Assembly: GCF_964355755.1 (NCBI RefSeq)
Contig: NC_092675.1
Span: 5,180,312 to 5,244,311, forward strand
Source of the DNA: Antedon mediterranea
Lineage: Eukaryota > Echinodermata > Crinoidea > Comatulida > Antedonidae
Length of the DNA: 64,000 nucleotides
Direction: 5' to 3'
Position numbers and translations under genes: made by a program. Positions within the stretch are counted from its first letter, which is position 1; each line of letters begins with the position of its first letter. This document shows, one piece after another, positions 22,046 to 35,500 of the stretch. Under the pieces are notes generated by a model. That model was given only the letters and a program-made list of their open reading frames with translations. It ran no database searches and was not told the DNA's origin.

Positions 22046-23380
22046 AATAATAATAACGATTTAAAGATCAGGTGTGGGCAAAACATTTCTATTCTTCATA
22101 CATTCCAATAATTATCGATCTATAGTTTCCCCTATGTTTCATAATTTGTTGGATTTTATTAGTAACAGTCGTGGTGTGTAATATCGCCCTCTCTGTGAAC
22201 AATATTGATACTATTGGGAAACTTTTTTACACACATTACTTTAATGTCACGCTCTTTTCACTATCACTATTATTCAATGAACTCGTTTTGACATCGGTTG
22301 GCTTTTTCATGCTCGTCTTCTTTTTTATACTTAATCATAGTCATCTTGAATACGGTAGATTATGGATGTATTGTTGGTGGATCATCGTAAGCATTAGGAT
22401 CAGAATGATTACTTTATTTTCAAATTTAATAGTACAGTACATGTGAAAAGTAAATACAAAAAAGGACAATATATATATACTATACCTTACAAGTCATTCA
22501 TTCATTGCTATTTGAACATTCAAATTAGCCCTCACGAAATTATAGGGAGACAAAATCTAAAATTAAATTGATTGTTCTTAAGAGATTGATTGATATAAAA
22601 TAAGGCCATTTTTCATTTGAAATTTCACATCTTGTCTTTGGTTTGTATTTTCGTTAAGCATGGCTTTTGTTTATTTATCTCCAAAAGCAAGTGTTGCCAC
22701 ACAAAATGTATATGTTTATTGACAGGGGCACGATAATTACGCGAAAATTACTCAGTCAATATCATTGTACCATGATTCAACTAATCATGTTTATTTACAC
22801 AGGTTATGTAAGATAACAATTTATTTGTGACGACATAAAGTGCAACGAAAAACTTAAGTTTATTATTTCAAAAATAATAGTGGTGCTATTATCTTTTTTT
22901 TTTAATTGCTATATCTTTTTAGTCGGTATTGTATCTTCTAGTCGGTATTGCATCTAACACTCTTCCGTCTTTGAAATCATTTTACAAGTTAAGTGACGAC
23001 AAGGAAATTAGTCACATCGGGTGAAAGTGAGCTCACCCTACTGGTCACCTATATCTTGTTTAATAAACTGTTAACGAGCCATATAAAACAATCAACGTAA
23101 ATAATTGTGTGGTATAGCCTGGGAGGTCTATACCACAATTAAATTTTATTATTTTTTCCGTCATCGACAGTCGTTTTTGTTGATAAATCAAGAATATAAT
23201 CGATATATATTATATATATATATAAATCAATGATGTTGCGTAGCACTGTGTAAATTATATATAAATCATACTGTACGGTAAATTATAGAAACAGTGCTCA
23301 TATTCGGAACATGATCTCATAATCGCGTCGAGCATAGCTCATTGGCGAAAGTTCCGTATATTTTAGTTGTATGAAAAAAT
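22046..23380. other. intergenic, nothing coding recognised
   Basis: It contains a short inverted repeat at about 23104-23141 (AATTGTGTGGTATAG / CTATACCACAATT) and a TA-rich microsatellite near 23200-23232. No gene can be supported. Confidence 0.4.
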
Positions 23381-23451
23381 GTCTCTGGCGGGATTCGAAC
23401 CTGCAACCTCTCGCTTACAGGGCGAGTATCATACCACTAGACCACAGAGCC
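23381..23451 (-). tRNA. tRNA-Thr(TGT)-like gene, possibly a pseudogene
   Basis: On the minus strand GGCTCTG faces CAGAGAC (one mismatch). A-box TGGTCTAGTGG and perfect B-box GGTTCGAATCC are present. Stem CTCGC/GCGAG encloses CCTGTAA (anticodon TGT), and the T-stem has one mismatch. A T6 Pol III terminator follows two bases after the 3' end (plus strand A run at 23374-23379). Position 33 is C instead of the near-universal T, which argues against a functional tRNA. Confidence 0.6.
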
Positions 23452-25150
23452 ATGTATGGTATTATCACAGATTTTCACCCACCAGATACATTCTCTCATA
23501 CAACAAACGCCCTCACAATCAGTGGATCTGGCTGTTTTACTTCTCGTTATAGATATATAAATCCAAAGGCAAATTACTGAAAAATGACAATGCTGTGGGT
23601 ATCAGTGGCTGGATCTCAATGGAGATACAAAATAAAAGCGAAGAGCTAAATCAAAACGAGAAGTAAGAGCTTTCGGGCAACACTAGCCCTTCATCAGTGC
23701 AAGTGTATATATATAATTAATAACAACGATGGCATGCAAGTCTAAACATTTAAAATTAGAAAACCGATTAACAGAAAGCGAAGACTTGAAAAACATCTTT
23801 TTATTTATATGAAGATAGTAAATTGTTTGTGAGTTATGAAAACTTTGACAGTATAATGTCACAGCTCGCTCATCGCATGGCTTTTTTAAATTTGTGTAAC
23901 TGGTATAAAGATCACATTTCTTGTAAATCGATTGTTAAATATATTATTAATTAATTGTTTGGAATGAATTGCACTAATTAGTTTGAAAAAAAAAGAATGA
24001 TAGGCCAAATATATATATATGTATATGCTCAAATACAGTAGTGATATGACATCATAATCACATTTTTTTGTCACATAAAGTTTGATAGATTCGTTTTTTA
24101 TCAAATCAAACACCAATTTGTTTAATAGAGAGTGGCAAAATACCTACATAATTATACATTTATAAGAACGGCAATAGTTCTGTGTAGATGTTCCATTTTA
24201 TTCGTTCTAATTACTTAAAAACAGCGTGTTAGACATCCATGGAAAACAAAAACAAAATACCTGCACGCAAACGCCGCAACACCGCGGTTATTGATGTTGG
24301 TAAAATCGATAAATATTGAACGCTTATCTCAAGCCGAACACTATAAATGAAGGCCATTGTTTGATTTTACAAAGACCCCCAATAAGAAACTGAATTCCTT
24401 GCATATAAAATCCCTTCTTTCCTCCCGTCCATTAACCTGCTTATTCCGTAGACGTCCTTATAGTTGATAACTTAGTCCTGTGAGTTTCATCAATTTTCGG
24501 CAACCTTTATTATAGAAACTTTTATTAATTTGATTTAGTATTATAAAAATTGTCTTGTACTGTAACAGTTGCAACATGTGCATTTCACCTTTGAGTTCTC
24601 TAGCGACATTCCAACTCTTGGATGTAAGGAATTGAATCACAATTTGAAATCATAAACAGTTGTTCGTAGAAAAGAAGAGTTAAAGAATACCAACAAATAA
24701 CTACTTTCAGATCAAGAAGATCCCAATTGGTAAGTTTTAAAACCTTATATTTTAGTTTACATATTGTTAATATCAAGACAGTGCTTAACATGTATTGTAT
24801 ATCACTTTTTCAAAAATATATTCAGTGATACAATGATTCGTTATTTCGTAATTGTTGCTGTACATCAAACTAATGCATAAAAAGAATTGTTATTATTTTC
24901 TTTTTATTTCCAAAAATAAAAATTACTGGTTTACAACTCGTGGCCAAATGACCAAATTGCATATAAAAAAAGATGTCAACAAAACTTGCAATATTGCAAA
25001 AAAAGCAAATGTAAAAATCTTAAACATTAAGATACAAGCATAAAAACATAAAAAGTAAAAAAGAAAAGAGCAGTCGCAAGTAAGCAGGGAAGGTAATTGT
25101 GAATTTAATAATTTGTGTAGGACTGTTATTTTAATAGTACCAATTCTATA
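23452..25150. other. intergenic, nothing recognised
   Basis: AT-rich sequence without open frames beyond chance and without clear repeats. Confidence 0.4.
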
Positions 25151-25154
25151 AATG

Positions 25155-25530
25155 GTATTTTATTTATTTATTTATTTAATAACACTCTTGTGTAATACAA
25201 GACCAGCCAATTCTGGCTTATGAGTGAATATATAGAATAACTATAGACACGGATAAAAAACATAAACAAAATATAACAAATTTAAACAGATTTAGGCACC
25301 AAATCTCTCTGTTTCTGAGTAGAAGGGAAAAAGAGGGAGAGAAAAAAAAATGTACAATATAAATAAATATGTTAAAAATTACTTGTTGAAAACAATGGAC
25401 TGCCGTAAGGATAGCAATTGATAGGCAAATTTAGCAACAGCAGAACAGTGGTTGCCATCACACATTAAACAATTGAATTTTTCTAGATTTGTTAGATCTG
25501 AATGCATACACTCAAAACGAATACCTAAAC
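25155..25530 (-). mobile_element. candidate CR1/L2-like LINE 3' end
   Basis: Read on the minus strand, a short open stretch (about 25530 to 25384, with a CLMCDGNHC motif) stops and is followed by about 200 bp. That UTR ends in two stem-loops (GCCAGAATTGGC; CTTGTATTACACAAG) and a tail of AAATAAATAAATAAATAAA. Hairpin plus microsatellite tail matches CR1/L2-type 3' ends. The coding piece is too short for certain assignment. Confidence 0.5.
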
Positions 25531-26624
25531 ATTAGGGTTGACGCCATAATGGGTCCTCACCTGACCTGATTCCAGTACCAATGACTTGCATGAACCAATC
25601 TACAGACATAAATAGATTTTATATATTAGTTATAAACATGTTATGAAAGATAGACGTCTAAGCGATGCAATAGCGTTTATTGTTCAATTGAACACCCAAT
25701 TCCGTCTGTTTGTTCACCTTATTTTTAAGTAAGCAATATGTTAGGTCTGAAATGGTATAGTATGAACATACTACCTTAATTTGCAATGCCAATATTAATA
25801 CTGCACTATGCACTACACTTTTTATGAGGACATATAAATGAGGGGGAATAAAACAGTTTAAGAATACTTTCTGGGGGGTTTGCATATTTTCCTATTATGA
25901 ATGTGCAGCCAAAGAAGATAGTATTGTGGTTTAATAGCTAATAAAATAAAGTAATCTATTTGCATACAAAAACGTGACACAATGACTACTTTTTTAATTC
26001 GATACCACGTATAGTTATACTAAATTAGAGGGCCAAAAAGCTGGGTCACTGTATATTATTGTGAGAAACAACCATACAACCTGATCTGATAGAATAAAGA
26101 TCATTGTGGCAATTTAGGTCTAACTTGTTTACTTCAACAACATAATTAGCACAACAACTAGTAATCCGCTTAGAGGCTAATTGACATTAAGAACGTACTT
26201 GTCGATCAGTTTCCAATGGGACTCGACTCCTAAAGTAGCGCTTTATTTCTGCGGTTGTTTTCAAAAGGCATGATGAAACATTGTTTTCGTCTAACAGGTT
26301 TACAGTGTAGAAAAAGACAGATAGATATTCTGATATTATAAGGTGTAGGAAGTATTGTTTGAAAAACATTTCCCGCGCTTATGGTGCATGCAATCCAGGG
26401 ACGTTATTGTCTGATCAACTAAACGTGTTATGGTAAACCTCATTAATTAAATGAATAAAATAATTCTTTAAAATGATCTTGCATAAGCAAAACTAAATAG
26501 TTCACTGTTAATGTTTATATTTGAGTCGATTGTATTGCATGAAAGTGAATACAATGTTGTTTATTACATAATAATTATAATAAACTGTAATTACTAACAT
26601 TATCTATTATGCTTTTTATTTCGT
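25531..26624. other. intergenic, nothing recognised
   Basis: No coding, RNA or repeat feature can be supported. Confidence 0.35.
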
Positions 26625-26946
26625 TTATTCTTGTATATAAATACATTGTATAATTCGGGTTGTAAAATGAAAACAAACAAATGAAAATGAAAAACTCATA
26701 AATTCTCTGTGTAAAATGTTTTAAAACGAGATAAATGATAATGATGACCATTATCAAGTGTATAGAAAATATTTAAAAAATTATGAAAAAAGGAGGTAAT
26801 ACGGAAATTAATAAATGTAAAAATGTTACTAATGAATTGTAACGACATTTAGAATTACCGAAAATGTGTATATGATTTATGTAATGACATGAGATAATAT
26901 GAATGTGAATAAAAGTGGATTTTGCGCCACAAAAGAGAAAAAAAAA
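26625..26946 (+). mobile_element. 5'-truncated L1-Tx1-like LINE, 3' UTR only
   Basis: It matches the right edge of the window (about 63755-64000) in the same orientation: GGGTTGTAAAATGAAAACAA, TGATAATGATGA, TCAAGTGTATA, AAAAATGTTACT, TGTAACGACATTTA and GAGATAATATGAATGTGAA. It continues for about 40 bases beyond what the window shows of the other copy and ends in GAGAAAAAAAA, the likely poly(A) tail. No coding part remains. Confidence 0.8.
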
Positions 26947-29900
26947 CATATATTTATTATAAATAATATTATGCTTGTTTTGCCAAAAAAAACACAAGGA
27001 CAGTTTACAATCTTGTGCTTTATTTTGAGTTTACCTTGATTATTTAACATGTGGGTGTTTTCCACATTCTTTGAGAATCGATATTCTGGAATACAATGAT
27101 AATTAAGAGGTCGTTGTATGTATCAACAAAAACACACACATTCTTACTATTCTATCATTGGTCTATGATGATAATCCACTCAACATTAACCTGGCCATAC
27201 AAACTATAGTACGGTAGCCTATGTACCATTACAATTGACTAAATTCTTGTTTTTTTTGTGTGTGTTTTATGTTTTCAAAAATGCTCCTGATCTTTTAAAA
27301 GGCGCTTATTTCCATATTCTCATCCGATAGTTCATAATAGGAACACGTTGATCTTATTTATTCTCCATGGCTTAATGTTTTAGTTGGTACACAGTAACCA
27401 ACAAAAATAATCATCGGATATTATTAACACACATTTTTAAAGTTTTATTTTTCTCTCTATTATTTATTCTTAATGATTAGAGCAAGTGTGAATTAATGTG
27501 CAGTTATACTTTAGTGTTTAAACATACCAACAAAATGATAATCATCGAACATTATTGAAACACATATTTCCCAAATGAGTCAGTCATTGTAACGGAGTTG
27601 ATTGACAAATTAATAGATCAGATTGACATATCTATTGACAATGTAACTATCATTAATAGTAATGTTAAAGTATTGCAATATTGTGCTGAATCGTCCATTA
27701 ACAATCATTTTCGATCACAGATGTTAGCGTTCAATAATCATTTACAAAACAGGTGTATAATACGAAACGCGATTATCGTTCAATTGAAAGTATTTAAGAA
27801 ATAAGCCGTGAAATTTGTACCTCCAATTTCAAATATAAATTTTTCCCAGAGTGGAGGGTAATATGTTATTATTATGTTCGTGTATTAAAACTTGACAGAT
27901 TAATAAGTTCGATGGTAATCAGTGCGTTAAAATTGATTTCGAAGGTATGTTATTGTTATTGATAAATATTAAAGGCATCATATTATATAAGGTTGAAGTC
28001 AATACTAACCTTATGATTAGTTATGATTGGGTTGTGTCTGTTTGTGATTAAACTATAATTTTAGCGATCATAGACGTGCTCGATTGATGCAAATATAAGC
28101 CCATATCGAACATTTTTATCAACTAGATATTTGATGTATATTAAGATAACATAATATATTCATGCATTTTATTGGTAGCTTGCAGAAATGAAACGTTTCA
28201 TTATCGATTTTTAAAATTACATCAAAGGGTCAGAAGTTTATTCGCTGTCGGTTTGGCCTACTGAATGTTGGTAGTGTTATCAATGAGATCAGCTTTGTAA
28301 CATGGGGTTATTTTTAGTGAGTAATAATCAATAAAGATCGCAATATATGGCTGTTCTCGTGTATTTCATTTTTTGTAATCACCTTATGTACGCTTTTGTA
28401 GCAGGTTGTTTGTGCTCCGTGCTGACGGAGACGGACAGTGAGAACATGGGGTGTTATCTTGAGGCGGTGATGTCCAAATTAACATCAACAGCCGCTGAAG
28501 CACAACCAGATGTTGATAAACAAAATTGCTTCATAAAAAATACAAAATAATATAGTCAATAATTGCTAAGTCATAAAGGATAAATTTTGTCTAATGCGTG
28601 AGAATATGTATTGCCAGTACAAGCTTGCACATCATCACCCAATGTCTGAAGCACTTTTTAGGGTGATGTGTCAACATCGGAATTTTATAGTAAAGATGGA
28701 ATTTAAATGCCTCATTAACATTGCTATAGGATTAGATCACATATTTTACTAAATCTATACATGTTGATGATTTTATTTTACATACTAAAATACATGTAGT
28801 AAAAACACTTCCAAGTGTAAGTTCCAATTAGCGTGTAGAAGAGAATATTTTTATGTATATACGAAATATGTTTACCACATTACGGAGATTTAACAATCAG
28901 AAATGTATATTAAATGTTTAAAAGTTCTGCTTTAAATTTGAATAATGAATCAAATCTGTAATAAAAAAAAAAGAAAGGAAGTCACTTTTATTACATAATA
29001 TTTATTACATAATATTTTGTTGACATCTTCAAAATAATATACAAATAATAGTACTGTGCAATGTTTTTGTAAAGTTAGCATAAACAAATGACAGGTTTTA
29101 AACAGTGTATAAACAAATAAAACGTCTTCATAAAGCAATATAGTGACCTTTTTACCTTCACCATAATTTGATATACGTCTCTACTCAGGAATTTTCTTCA
29201 ATTAATGTCAATCACTTTTTTTGTACAATATTAGTGTGCATTATTGTACATTGAGTACATCACCTCGAAACATTGTATACGAGATTAATTTGCTTCTGCT
29301 ACACTAATGAGGGCGAATCGATTGATTAGTAATCAGCACATGGAATACTAACTATATGGCCTCACCGGTTCCAGACTCTTGTATGTGTTAAATTATAAGG
29401 TTCAATTCAAATACAATCGTTGTATTGTAAACCGATTAATGATCAGAATTTGCTCTGAAAAGCTGAAACTGAACTGTTGTCTGCGACAAGACATTTCATG
29501 AAAATCGTTTGTAGTTTTATAAACTGTTCCTGATAAGACATATTAACCTGCAATGTTCGTTCTTTCTGAAAAATGAATTTGCGCAATTATTTTTTTTAAA
29601 TAATGTATCGGGGTACCATGTGTGTTTAAATTTTGACAATAGTTACGGTATTTAACAATAATATTGGAATACAATACTCAATGTAGGCTAAACTCATATA
29701 TTACATTTTCCCCATCTTAATTTTAAGTTTGAAAAGTTATTATATACTTTAGTAGGCTTAGATTGTCAGTATTTTCATTATCTTAATTTATGAAATGTCA
29801 GGCTGCTTACTCGTTTGCATGGTGGGCCTAAGCTGCAAAAAGAAATATGACCTATTATGTTATCATGGTTCCGACTATGACGCAACGAAAGGACGCACAC

Positions 29901-31499
29901 AGCAACAGAGGCCTTATAAAATTGGTATAGCAAGCGATTCATTTCAAGCAATTTATTTCACTTTTATCGCAATCTCATTATATAATGCAACAGCTAATTG
30001 ATGATGAGGCAAACAGGACAGCCAATGTTTTTTTTAGGATACCGTCTTTGTTACGAATTGGACATAAATATAAGTTATTTACGTACGTATTTATATTTGG
30101 CGATGTCGGCGTTTCATATTAATTCTACTCAGTCGCGATACAGGTGATTTTGCAGGTGATAAACCTAAGTCAACCACCTGGATGCACAGATGCCTAATTA
30201 GATCTCACCTACTTTGGCTATGGTATCGATAACGCTAGATAATACGACCTCCGCCGAGTCGGAGACGGGAAGTTAAACATCTGACCTATTCCTTAACGAA
30301 GGTCGCGAGAAATATGTTTTTTAAAGCAACTAGCGTGATGTCGGTAAACTTTTTGTATTTTCTAGTAATTTAACATCAATAGATAGGCGTTCTATGACCT
30401 TGTGAAATAATGTAAATTTAACCAAAAATATGATTACTTTGAATTAAAGTGTCTACGTGCAAATTAGTTGCGTGTGCGTGTGGGCACAATAACTCTCAAC
30501 CCTTAATTAACATAAATGTATAGACCTACCCGAATCTAAATGTTATATAAAAACTGGTTATTTGAAAGTGTTTTATTTTAAAATATTTCCTGTTTCAAGT
30601 TTACAAAAAGTTAAATTAACTATCGTATACTAACTATATTTTTAACTCTAAATAATAATAGTATATTAAATATATATATATTTTTGAAAGAACAAACTAA
30701 TAACCAAAATCGAAATAAAATCCATAACATACTTAATTTAAAAAACGAAATGTTATTTTTTACTTTTATATTCAATATTATTTTCTAAAAACCAAATTTT
30801 ATGAAATCATTATTTGCTCAGTGATTTAATATTATTGTTTATTATTACCAATAATTGTTTAAAATAAATTTTAATTAACTTGATTAGAAAATGGCGTTGT
30901 TTTAACACTAGAATTAAATACATTGCATTGTTAACTCTTTGGAATGTTGTTTTCTAAGCGGTAGTTTTTCTAATCTTTTCAATTACCATCGTGTTATTAT
31001 AGTTGTTATAATCAAATTTACGCAAAAACAATGTAAACGGTAAAAAAAAAACGTCTTGTTTATGCAGTAATAAAGCTACCCTACAAAAGATTCTAGCTAT
31101 AATTAGAAAATTCTTGTGTTAAAACGTAATCAGCGGGATGGCCCATGCAGAGAACCTCTACGAACATATTAAACACGTTGTTGTTTCAGAGAAGGTTCCA
31201 CGACTCCTACTAGGTTTTTATAAATTTTGAGAAGAGCCAGGCTAAACACATTTCCATTGTTTTAATTTGATCAGGACCTATCGAATAGAAATCGCAGCTT
31301 CTATGATATGAACGGGCCAATAAACGTTGATGCTGAACTTGTTCCTAAATAGAAGCTGGGATAATGGTTTAAAACTATCCGAATCTTATCATAAGTTATA
31401 ACACGATCTAGGCTCTAATCTATTTGATTTCAAGAAGAATTTTATCTCATCAACTTCGTTGACTTATTCGATTGTAAGATTGCCTTGATTGATTATAGA
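26947..31499. other. intergenic, nothing recognised
   Basis: A 4.5-kb AT-rich stretch. Short open frames (for example 28347-28550 and 29795-30001) show no domain, no splice context and no repeats. I see no gene. Confidence 0.4.
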
Positions 31500-32508
31500 A
31501 AGTTTTTTTAGATTGCTTTCTTCTTAATGTTGCTTCTCTCCTCCTCTTTTAGATTGCTTTCATCTTAATGTTGCTTCTCTCCTCCTCTTTTAGATTGCAT
31601 TCATCTTAATGTTGCTTCTCTCTTCATTTTTTTATATTGCTTTCATCTTAATGTTGCTTCTCTCCTTTTTTTATTGCTTTCATCTTAATGTTGCTTCTCG
31701 CATCCTTTTTTAGATTGCTTTCATCTTAATGTTGATTCTCTCTTCATTTTTTCAAATTGGTTTTATCTTAATGTTGCTTCTCTCCTCCTTTTTTTTGCTT
31801 TCATCTTAATGTTGCTTTTCTCCTCTTTTTTCAGATTGCTTTCATCTTAAAATTGCCTCTCTCTTCATTTTTTATTGCTTTCATCTTAATGTTGCCTCCA
31901 CCTTTTTCAGATTGCATTCATCTTAATGTTGCTTCTCTCCTTTTTTTATTGCTTTCATCTTAATGTTGCTTCTCTCCTCCTTTTTTTTTTATTGCTTTCA
32001 TCTTAATGTTGCTTCTCTCTTCCTTTTTCAGATTTCCTTCATCTTAATATTGCTTCTCTCTTTTTTTTCAGATTACTTTCATCTTAATGTTGCTTCTTTC
32101 CTCCTATTTCAGGTTGCTTTCATCTTAATGTTGCTTCTCTCTTTCTTTTTCAGATTACTTTTATCTAAATGTTGCTTTTTTCTTCCTTTTTTAGATTGCT
32201 TTCCTTCTCTCTTCCTTTCTCGGATTGCTTTCATCTTAATGTTGCTTCTCTCCCCTTTTTCAGATTGCTTTCATCTTAATGTTGCTTCTCTCCCCTTTTT
32301 CAGATTGCTTTCATCTTAATGTTGCTTCTCTCCCCTTTTTCAGATTGCTTTCATCTTAATGTTGCTTCTCTCCCCTTTTTTAGATTGCTTTCATCTTAAT
32401 GTTGCTTCTCTCCCCTTTTTCAGATTGCTTTCATCTTAATGTTGCTTCTCTCCCCTTTTTTAGATTGCTTTCATCTTAATTGTGTTCTCTCTTCCTTATT
32501 TCTTTCAG
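31500..32508 (+). repeat. minisatellite, about 25 units of about 40 bp, each resembling a 3' splice site
   Basis: The consensus core is ATTGCTTTCATCTTAATGTT followed by GCTTCTCTCCCCTTTTTCAG. From 32221 to about 32480 the units are nearly identical with an exact 40-bp period. From 31500 to 32220 they are diverged and 29-45 bp long. Every full unit has TTAAT, about 25 bases of pyrimidines and usually CAG or TAG. The pyrimidine strand is plus. Open frames across it are a by-product of the repeat. Confidence 0.92.
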
Positions 32509-35500
32509 TAACTAGTTATAAATACACTAAATGGATTTAATATCGAGGCAAATTTAAAAAACATAGTATATTGCCCTTGAAATACATAAGTAGATCACGT
32601 GTTTTCTATTGCTTTGCTATGTATATACAAAGCCAGTGTATTAAAAGAACTAAAGAATGGAAGTATGCCTCACTTCATAATTTCTTTATAATTGAAAAAA
32701 ATATAAGAAAATATATGTTATCATCAATCATAAATCAATGTTATAAATGATAACTATGTATATTCATGAAAATTTCTTGTTTAAAAAAACAAAAAACAAA
32801 AAAGCGATACTTATTAGTTACCTGAACAACTGAATACATAAAAATGTCAACGTTATTTGAAACACTATCAATGAGGTGTTATTTTATCAATATTATTTTA
32901 ATGTATGTGCAATAAATGTATACAGTACTATGAAAACAAATTTGTTGTGTGCTGCCTTAAATTAGTTATAATATTATTTTATTGTATTATATAATAATGA
33001 TTTATTGTAAATCAAATTATATGCATACATTAACGAATTAATAAAGATGGAAGAGACCCATACAAGATTAAAAAAAAGTTATAAATTGTCTACATTTATC
33101 TGTAAGAATGTTGTTTTTAGTATTTTATTTCGCTACGTTTAAATAATTTACAATTGTCTACCATAGTAGAAAAGTTTAAAATAAGTTCAAGATCATTTTC
33201 CTTGTTGTAACTCCTGGAATTGTCTACACCTTGATACGTTCGTATTCCGATTACGTATTCTCGGCAAGGAACTATTTAAAATGTCACGTCTCTTTAGTTG
33301 ACTATGTCATTCAAATTAAGACTGTATTATTTTTAAACTTAGGGCAAATTTGCCAAAATTTTCAGGAAAACAACACATACGATCTATTATTATTATTATT
33401 TATTAATGAAGATTATGAAGTGTTTTTTTAAATCACATTCACAAAAAAAGTGTATTAAATTAGCTTATTATTTTAAATGATGGGTGTAATTATTTCATTT
33501 ATGGTAATTGTGGGTACAAATTGAAAGTGTTAGCTTTTAGTAACCGTACTTTATTCAGCCTTTTAAAAAGTGTCTTACTGTGAATAATGCAGTGCGTTAT
33601 ACACAGATATCCAAGTCATCCACGATACATAAATACATTCGCGTTACACGTAGGAGGCCTACACATTTATTTAGCAATTGATGACATTTTTTTTCGTACT
33701 GGACATACACTTAGTTCTTTGTCACGTGTTATCACATTTAAGATCTCCATTGTTCTGTACCACCATTTATTTACAGGAGCGTATTTTGCACAGGTCTGTC
33801 CTTGGGTGTCCCCATTTGAACCCGCACACGCAGACAAAAACAAATACTGCCCGTTGCGAAGTAGTTAGTTGAAGAGCTATGGGCCTAGGGCAGATATTTG
33901 ATGAGATCCCCTTTCGTGATGCCTTGTTTGGGGTAGCCCATTTGATAGTCATTCAAATTGCACCTGACAAGCCAAAGGGTCGTTAGTAAATTTTTCCTGT
34001 GTCATTTTTGGCACTCGCAAACTGTCTGACCTTAAACCTGTGAGAGAAGGTAGAGCATAGGATTGAACGTGTTGAACGGTATCTCGAGACCAGGTGGGCG
34101 TGAGAACAATTTTATTTCAACAAGCACCTCAAACCAAGTACAACCCCTTGTCCCATAAAACTGGTGTTCATTTACACTATATAAATATTTTAAACGCACC
34201 AAATATCCTCTTTCTACTCTATCGATTTAACTAAACACGATGAATTTGTGGCTAATGGGGACATGTTGATGGAACCGAAATAAGAAAGACTTCACCTGTA
34301 TGAGAGTATTTTATTAATATTCGTCGAAAACTTGTAGTTTGCGTCAGGAGAAAATCTAGTATGAATTGAATCTTAGCGCATATTTAGAGATATCCATGGA
34401 CTAACCAACACGCGCTTTTAAGGTATAATGTCTACGATAGCTATAATATTGAAATCGATAATTTAAAAGCCACTATTAATTATCATCAGGGATTCCCAGG
34501 CACTTAATTGCCATTCTACAAGATGAGTCAGGCAGCATAGAGCGCTGACCGGAAGGACAATTCTGACCGATTGACTCTAAAAACGTCTCATGTCAGTGAA
34601 CTATTTGCTACAATTAGCTGTTAACAGACGCATAATTATTAGTGTAACGCGTCACACAATCCCTGTCGATAGATCGTCTGCAAGTACTTTCGGCGCTCGA
34701 CTTACTCACACCCTTTAAACACTCTTTAACTTGAACCTATAAACTTTGAATAATGCTACATCATTCTAAATAGGTTTCAAGAAACTCCACTTCAATGGCT
34801 TTCAGAAAAACGCTCAAAAAATAATCCTTTTTATAAAAAAAAAAAAATAAAATTATCCAAAATCATTTCTATAATCCAGTACCTTTATTTCGTTAGTCGA
34901 CTGAATATCAAAATGTCAAGTATCAGTAAATTGTTTTGAAACTTTCTGCGTTTTAGCCTAAAACAATAATGTTCCAATGTTGGCCTACGATTAGGCCTAT
35001 GTACTATTTTTTCCAAAATAAATAATATTTTTATCAACCGTTTTGTATATTTGTTGGTTTTTTTTTACCTTTTAATGTAAACAACCTTCAACTTTCCAAT
35101 TTTTATTTTGTTCTTATACCGTAACTAACATATAGCCTAGATTGTGTAAAAATCTTCGTGAAATAAGCAATTTACTTTTTCTACTGGACGTTAAAAGTAA
35201 ATGTTTGTGTACTTATTCGAGAGACGGATTTGATCATCTTAGGTAGAATTTATTCTTAGTAATCAAATTTTTTAAGAGTCTTATACACGTTCAGTGAAGA
35301 CAAATTTCCAGTAGAAAATTAATATATTTATTATTTTTTTCTCTCTCATAATGAGATCTATGATTAAATGATATTGTTAATAACAAAGGAAAGATGTACA
35401 ACTTGAACTTAATTGTGCTTACTTAAGTAATATGGAGTATGTCGTTATGCACTTACACCCGGATAAAAACACTTTTTAAATAATGTGAAATAAGCAATAA

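Noticed and set aside
23367-23580. Short open frames reading AGFEPATSRL-like peptides
   Set aside because: This is the antisense of a tRNA-like gene, a well-known false protein; the tRNA reading explains it.
28347-28550. 67-codon open frame with an acidic segment
   Set aside because: Length is within chance for this composition; no homology recognised and no flanking exons.
31963-32319. 118-residue repetitive hydrophobic open frame
   Set aside because: It is produced by the pyrimidine-rich minisatellite; all frames of a stop-free repeat look open.
33587-33960. Overlapping open frames on both strands
   Set aside because: No conserved motif and no agreement between frames; likely chance.
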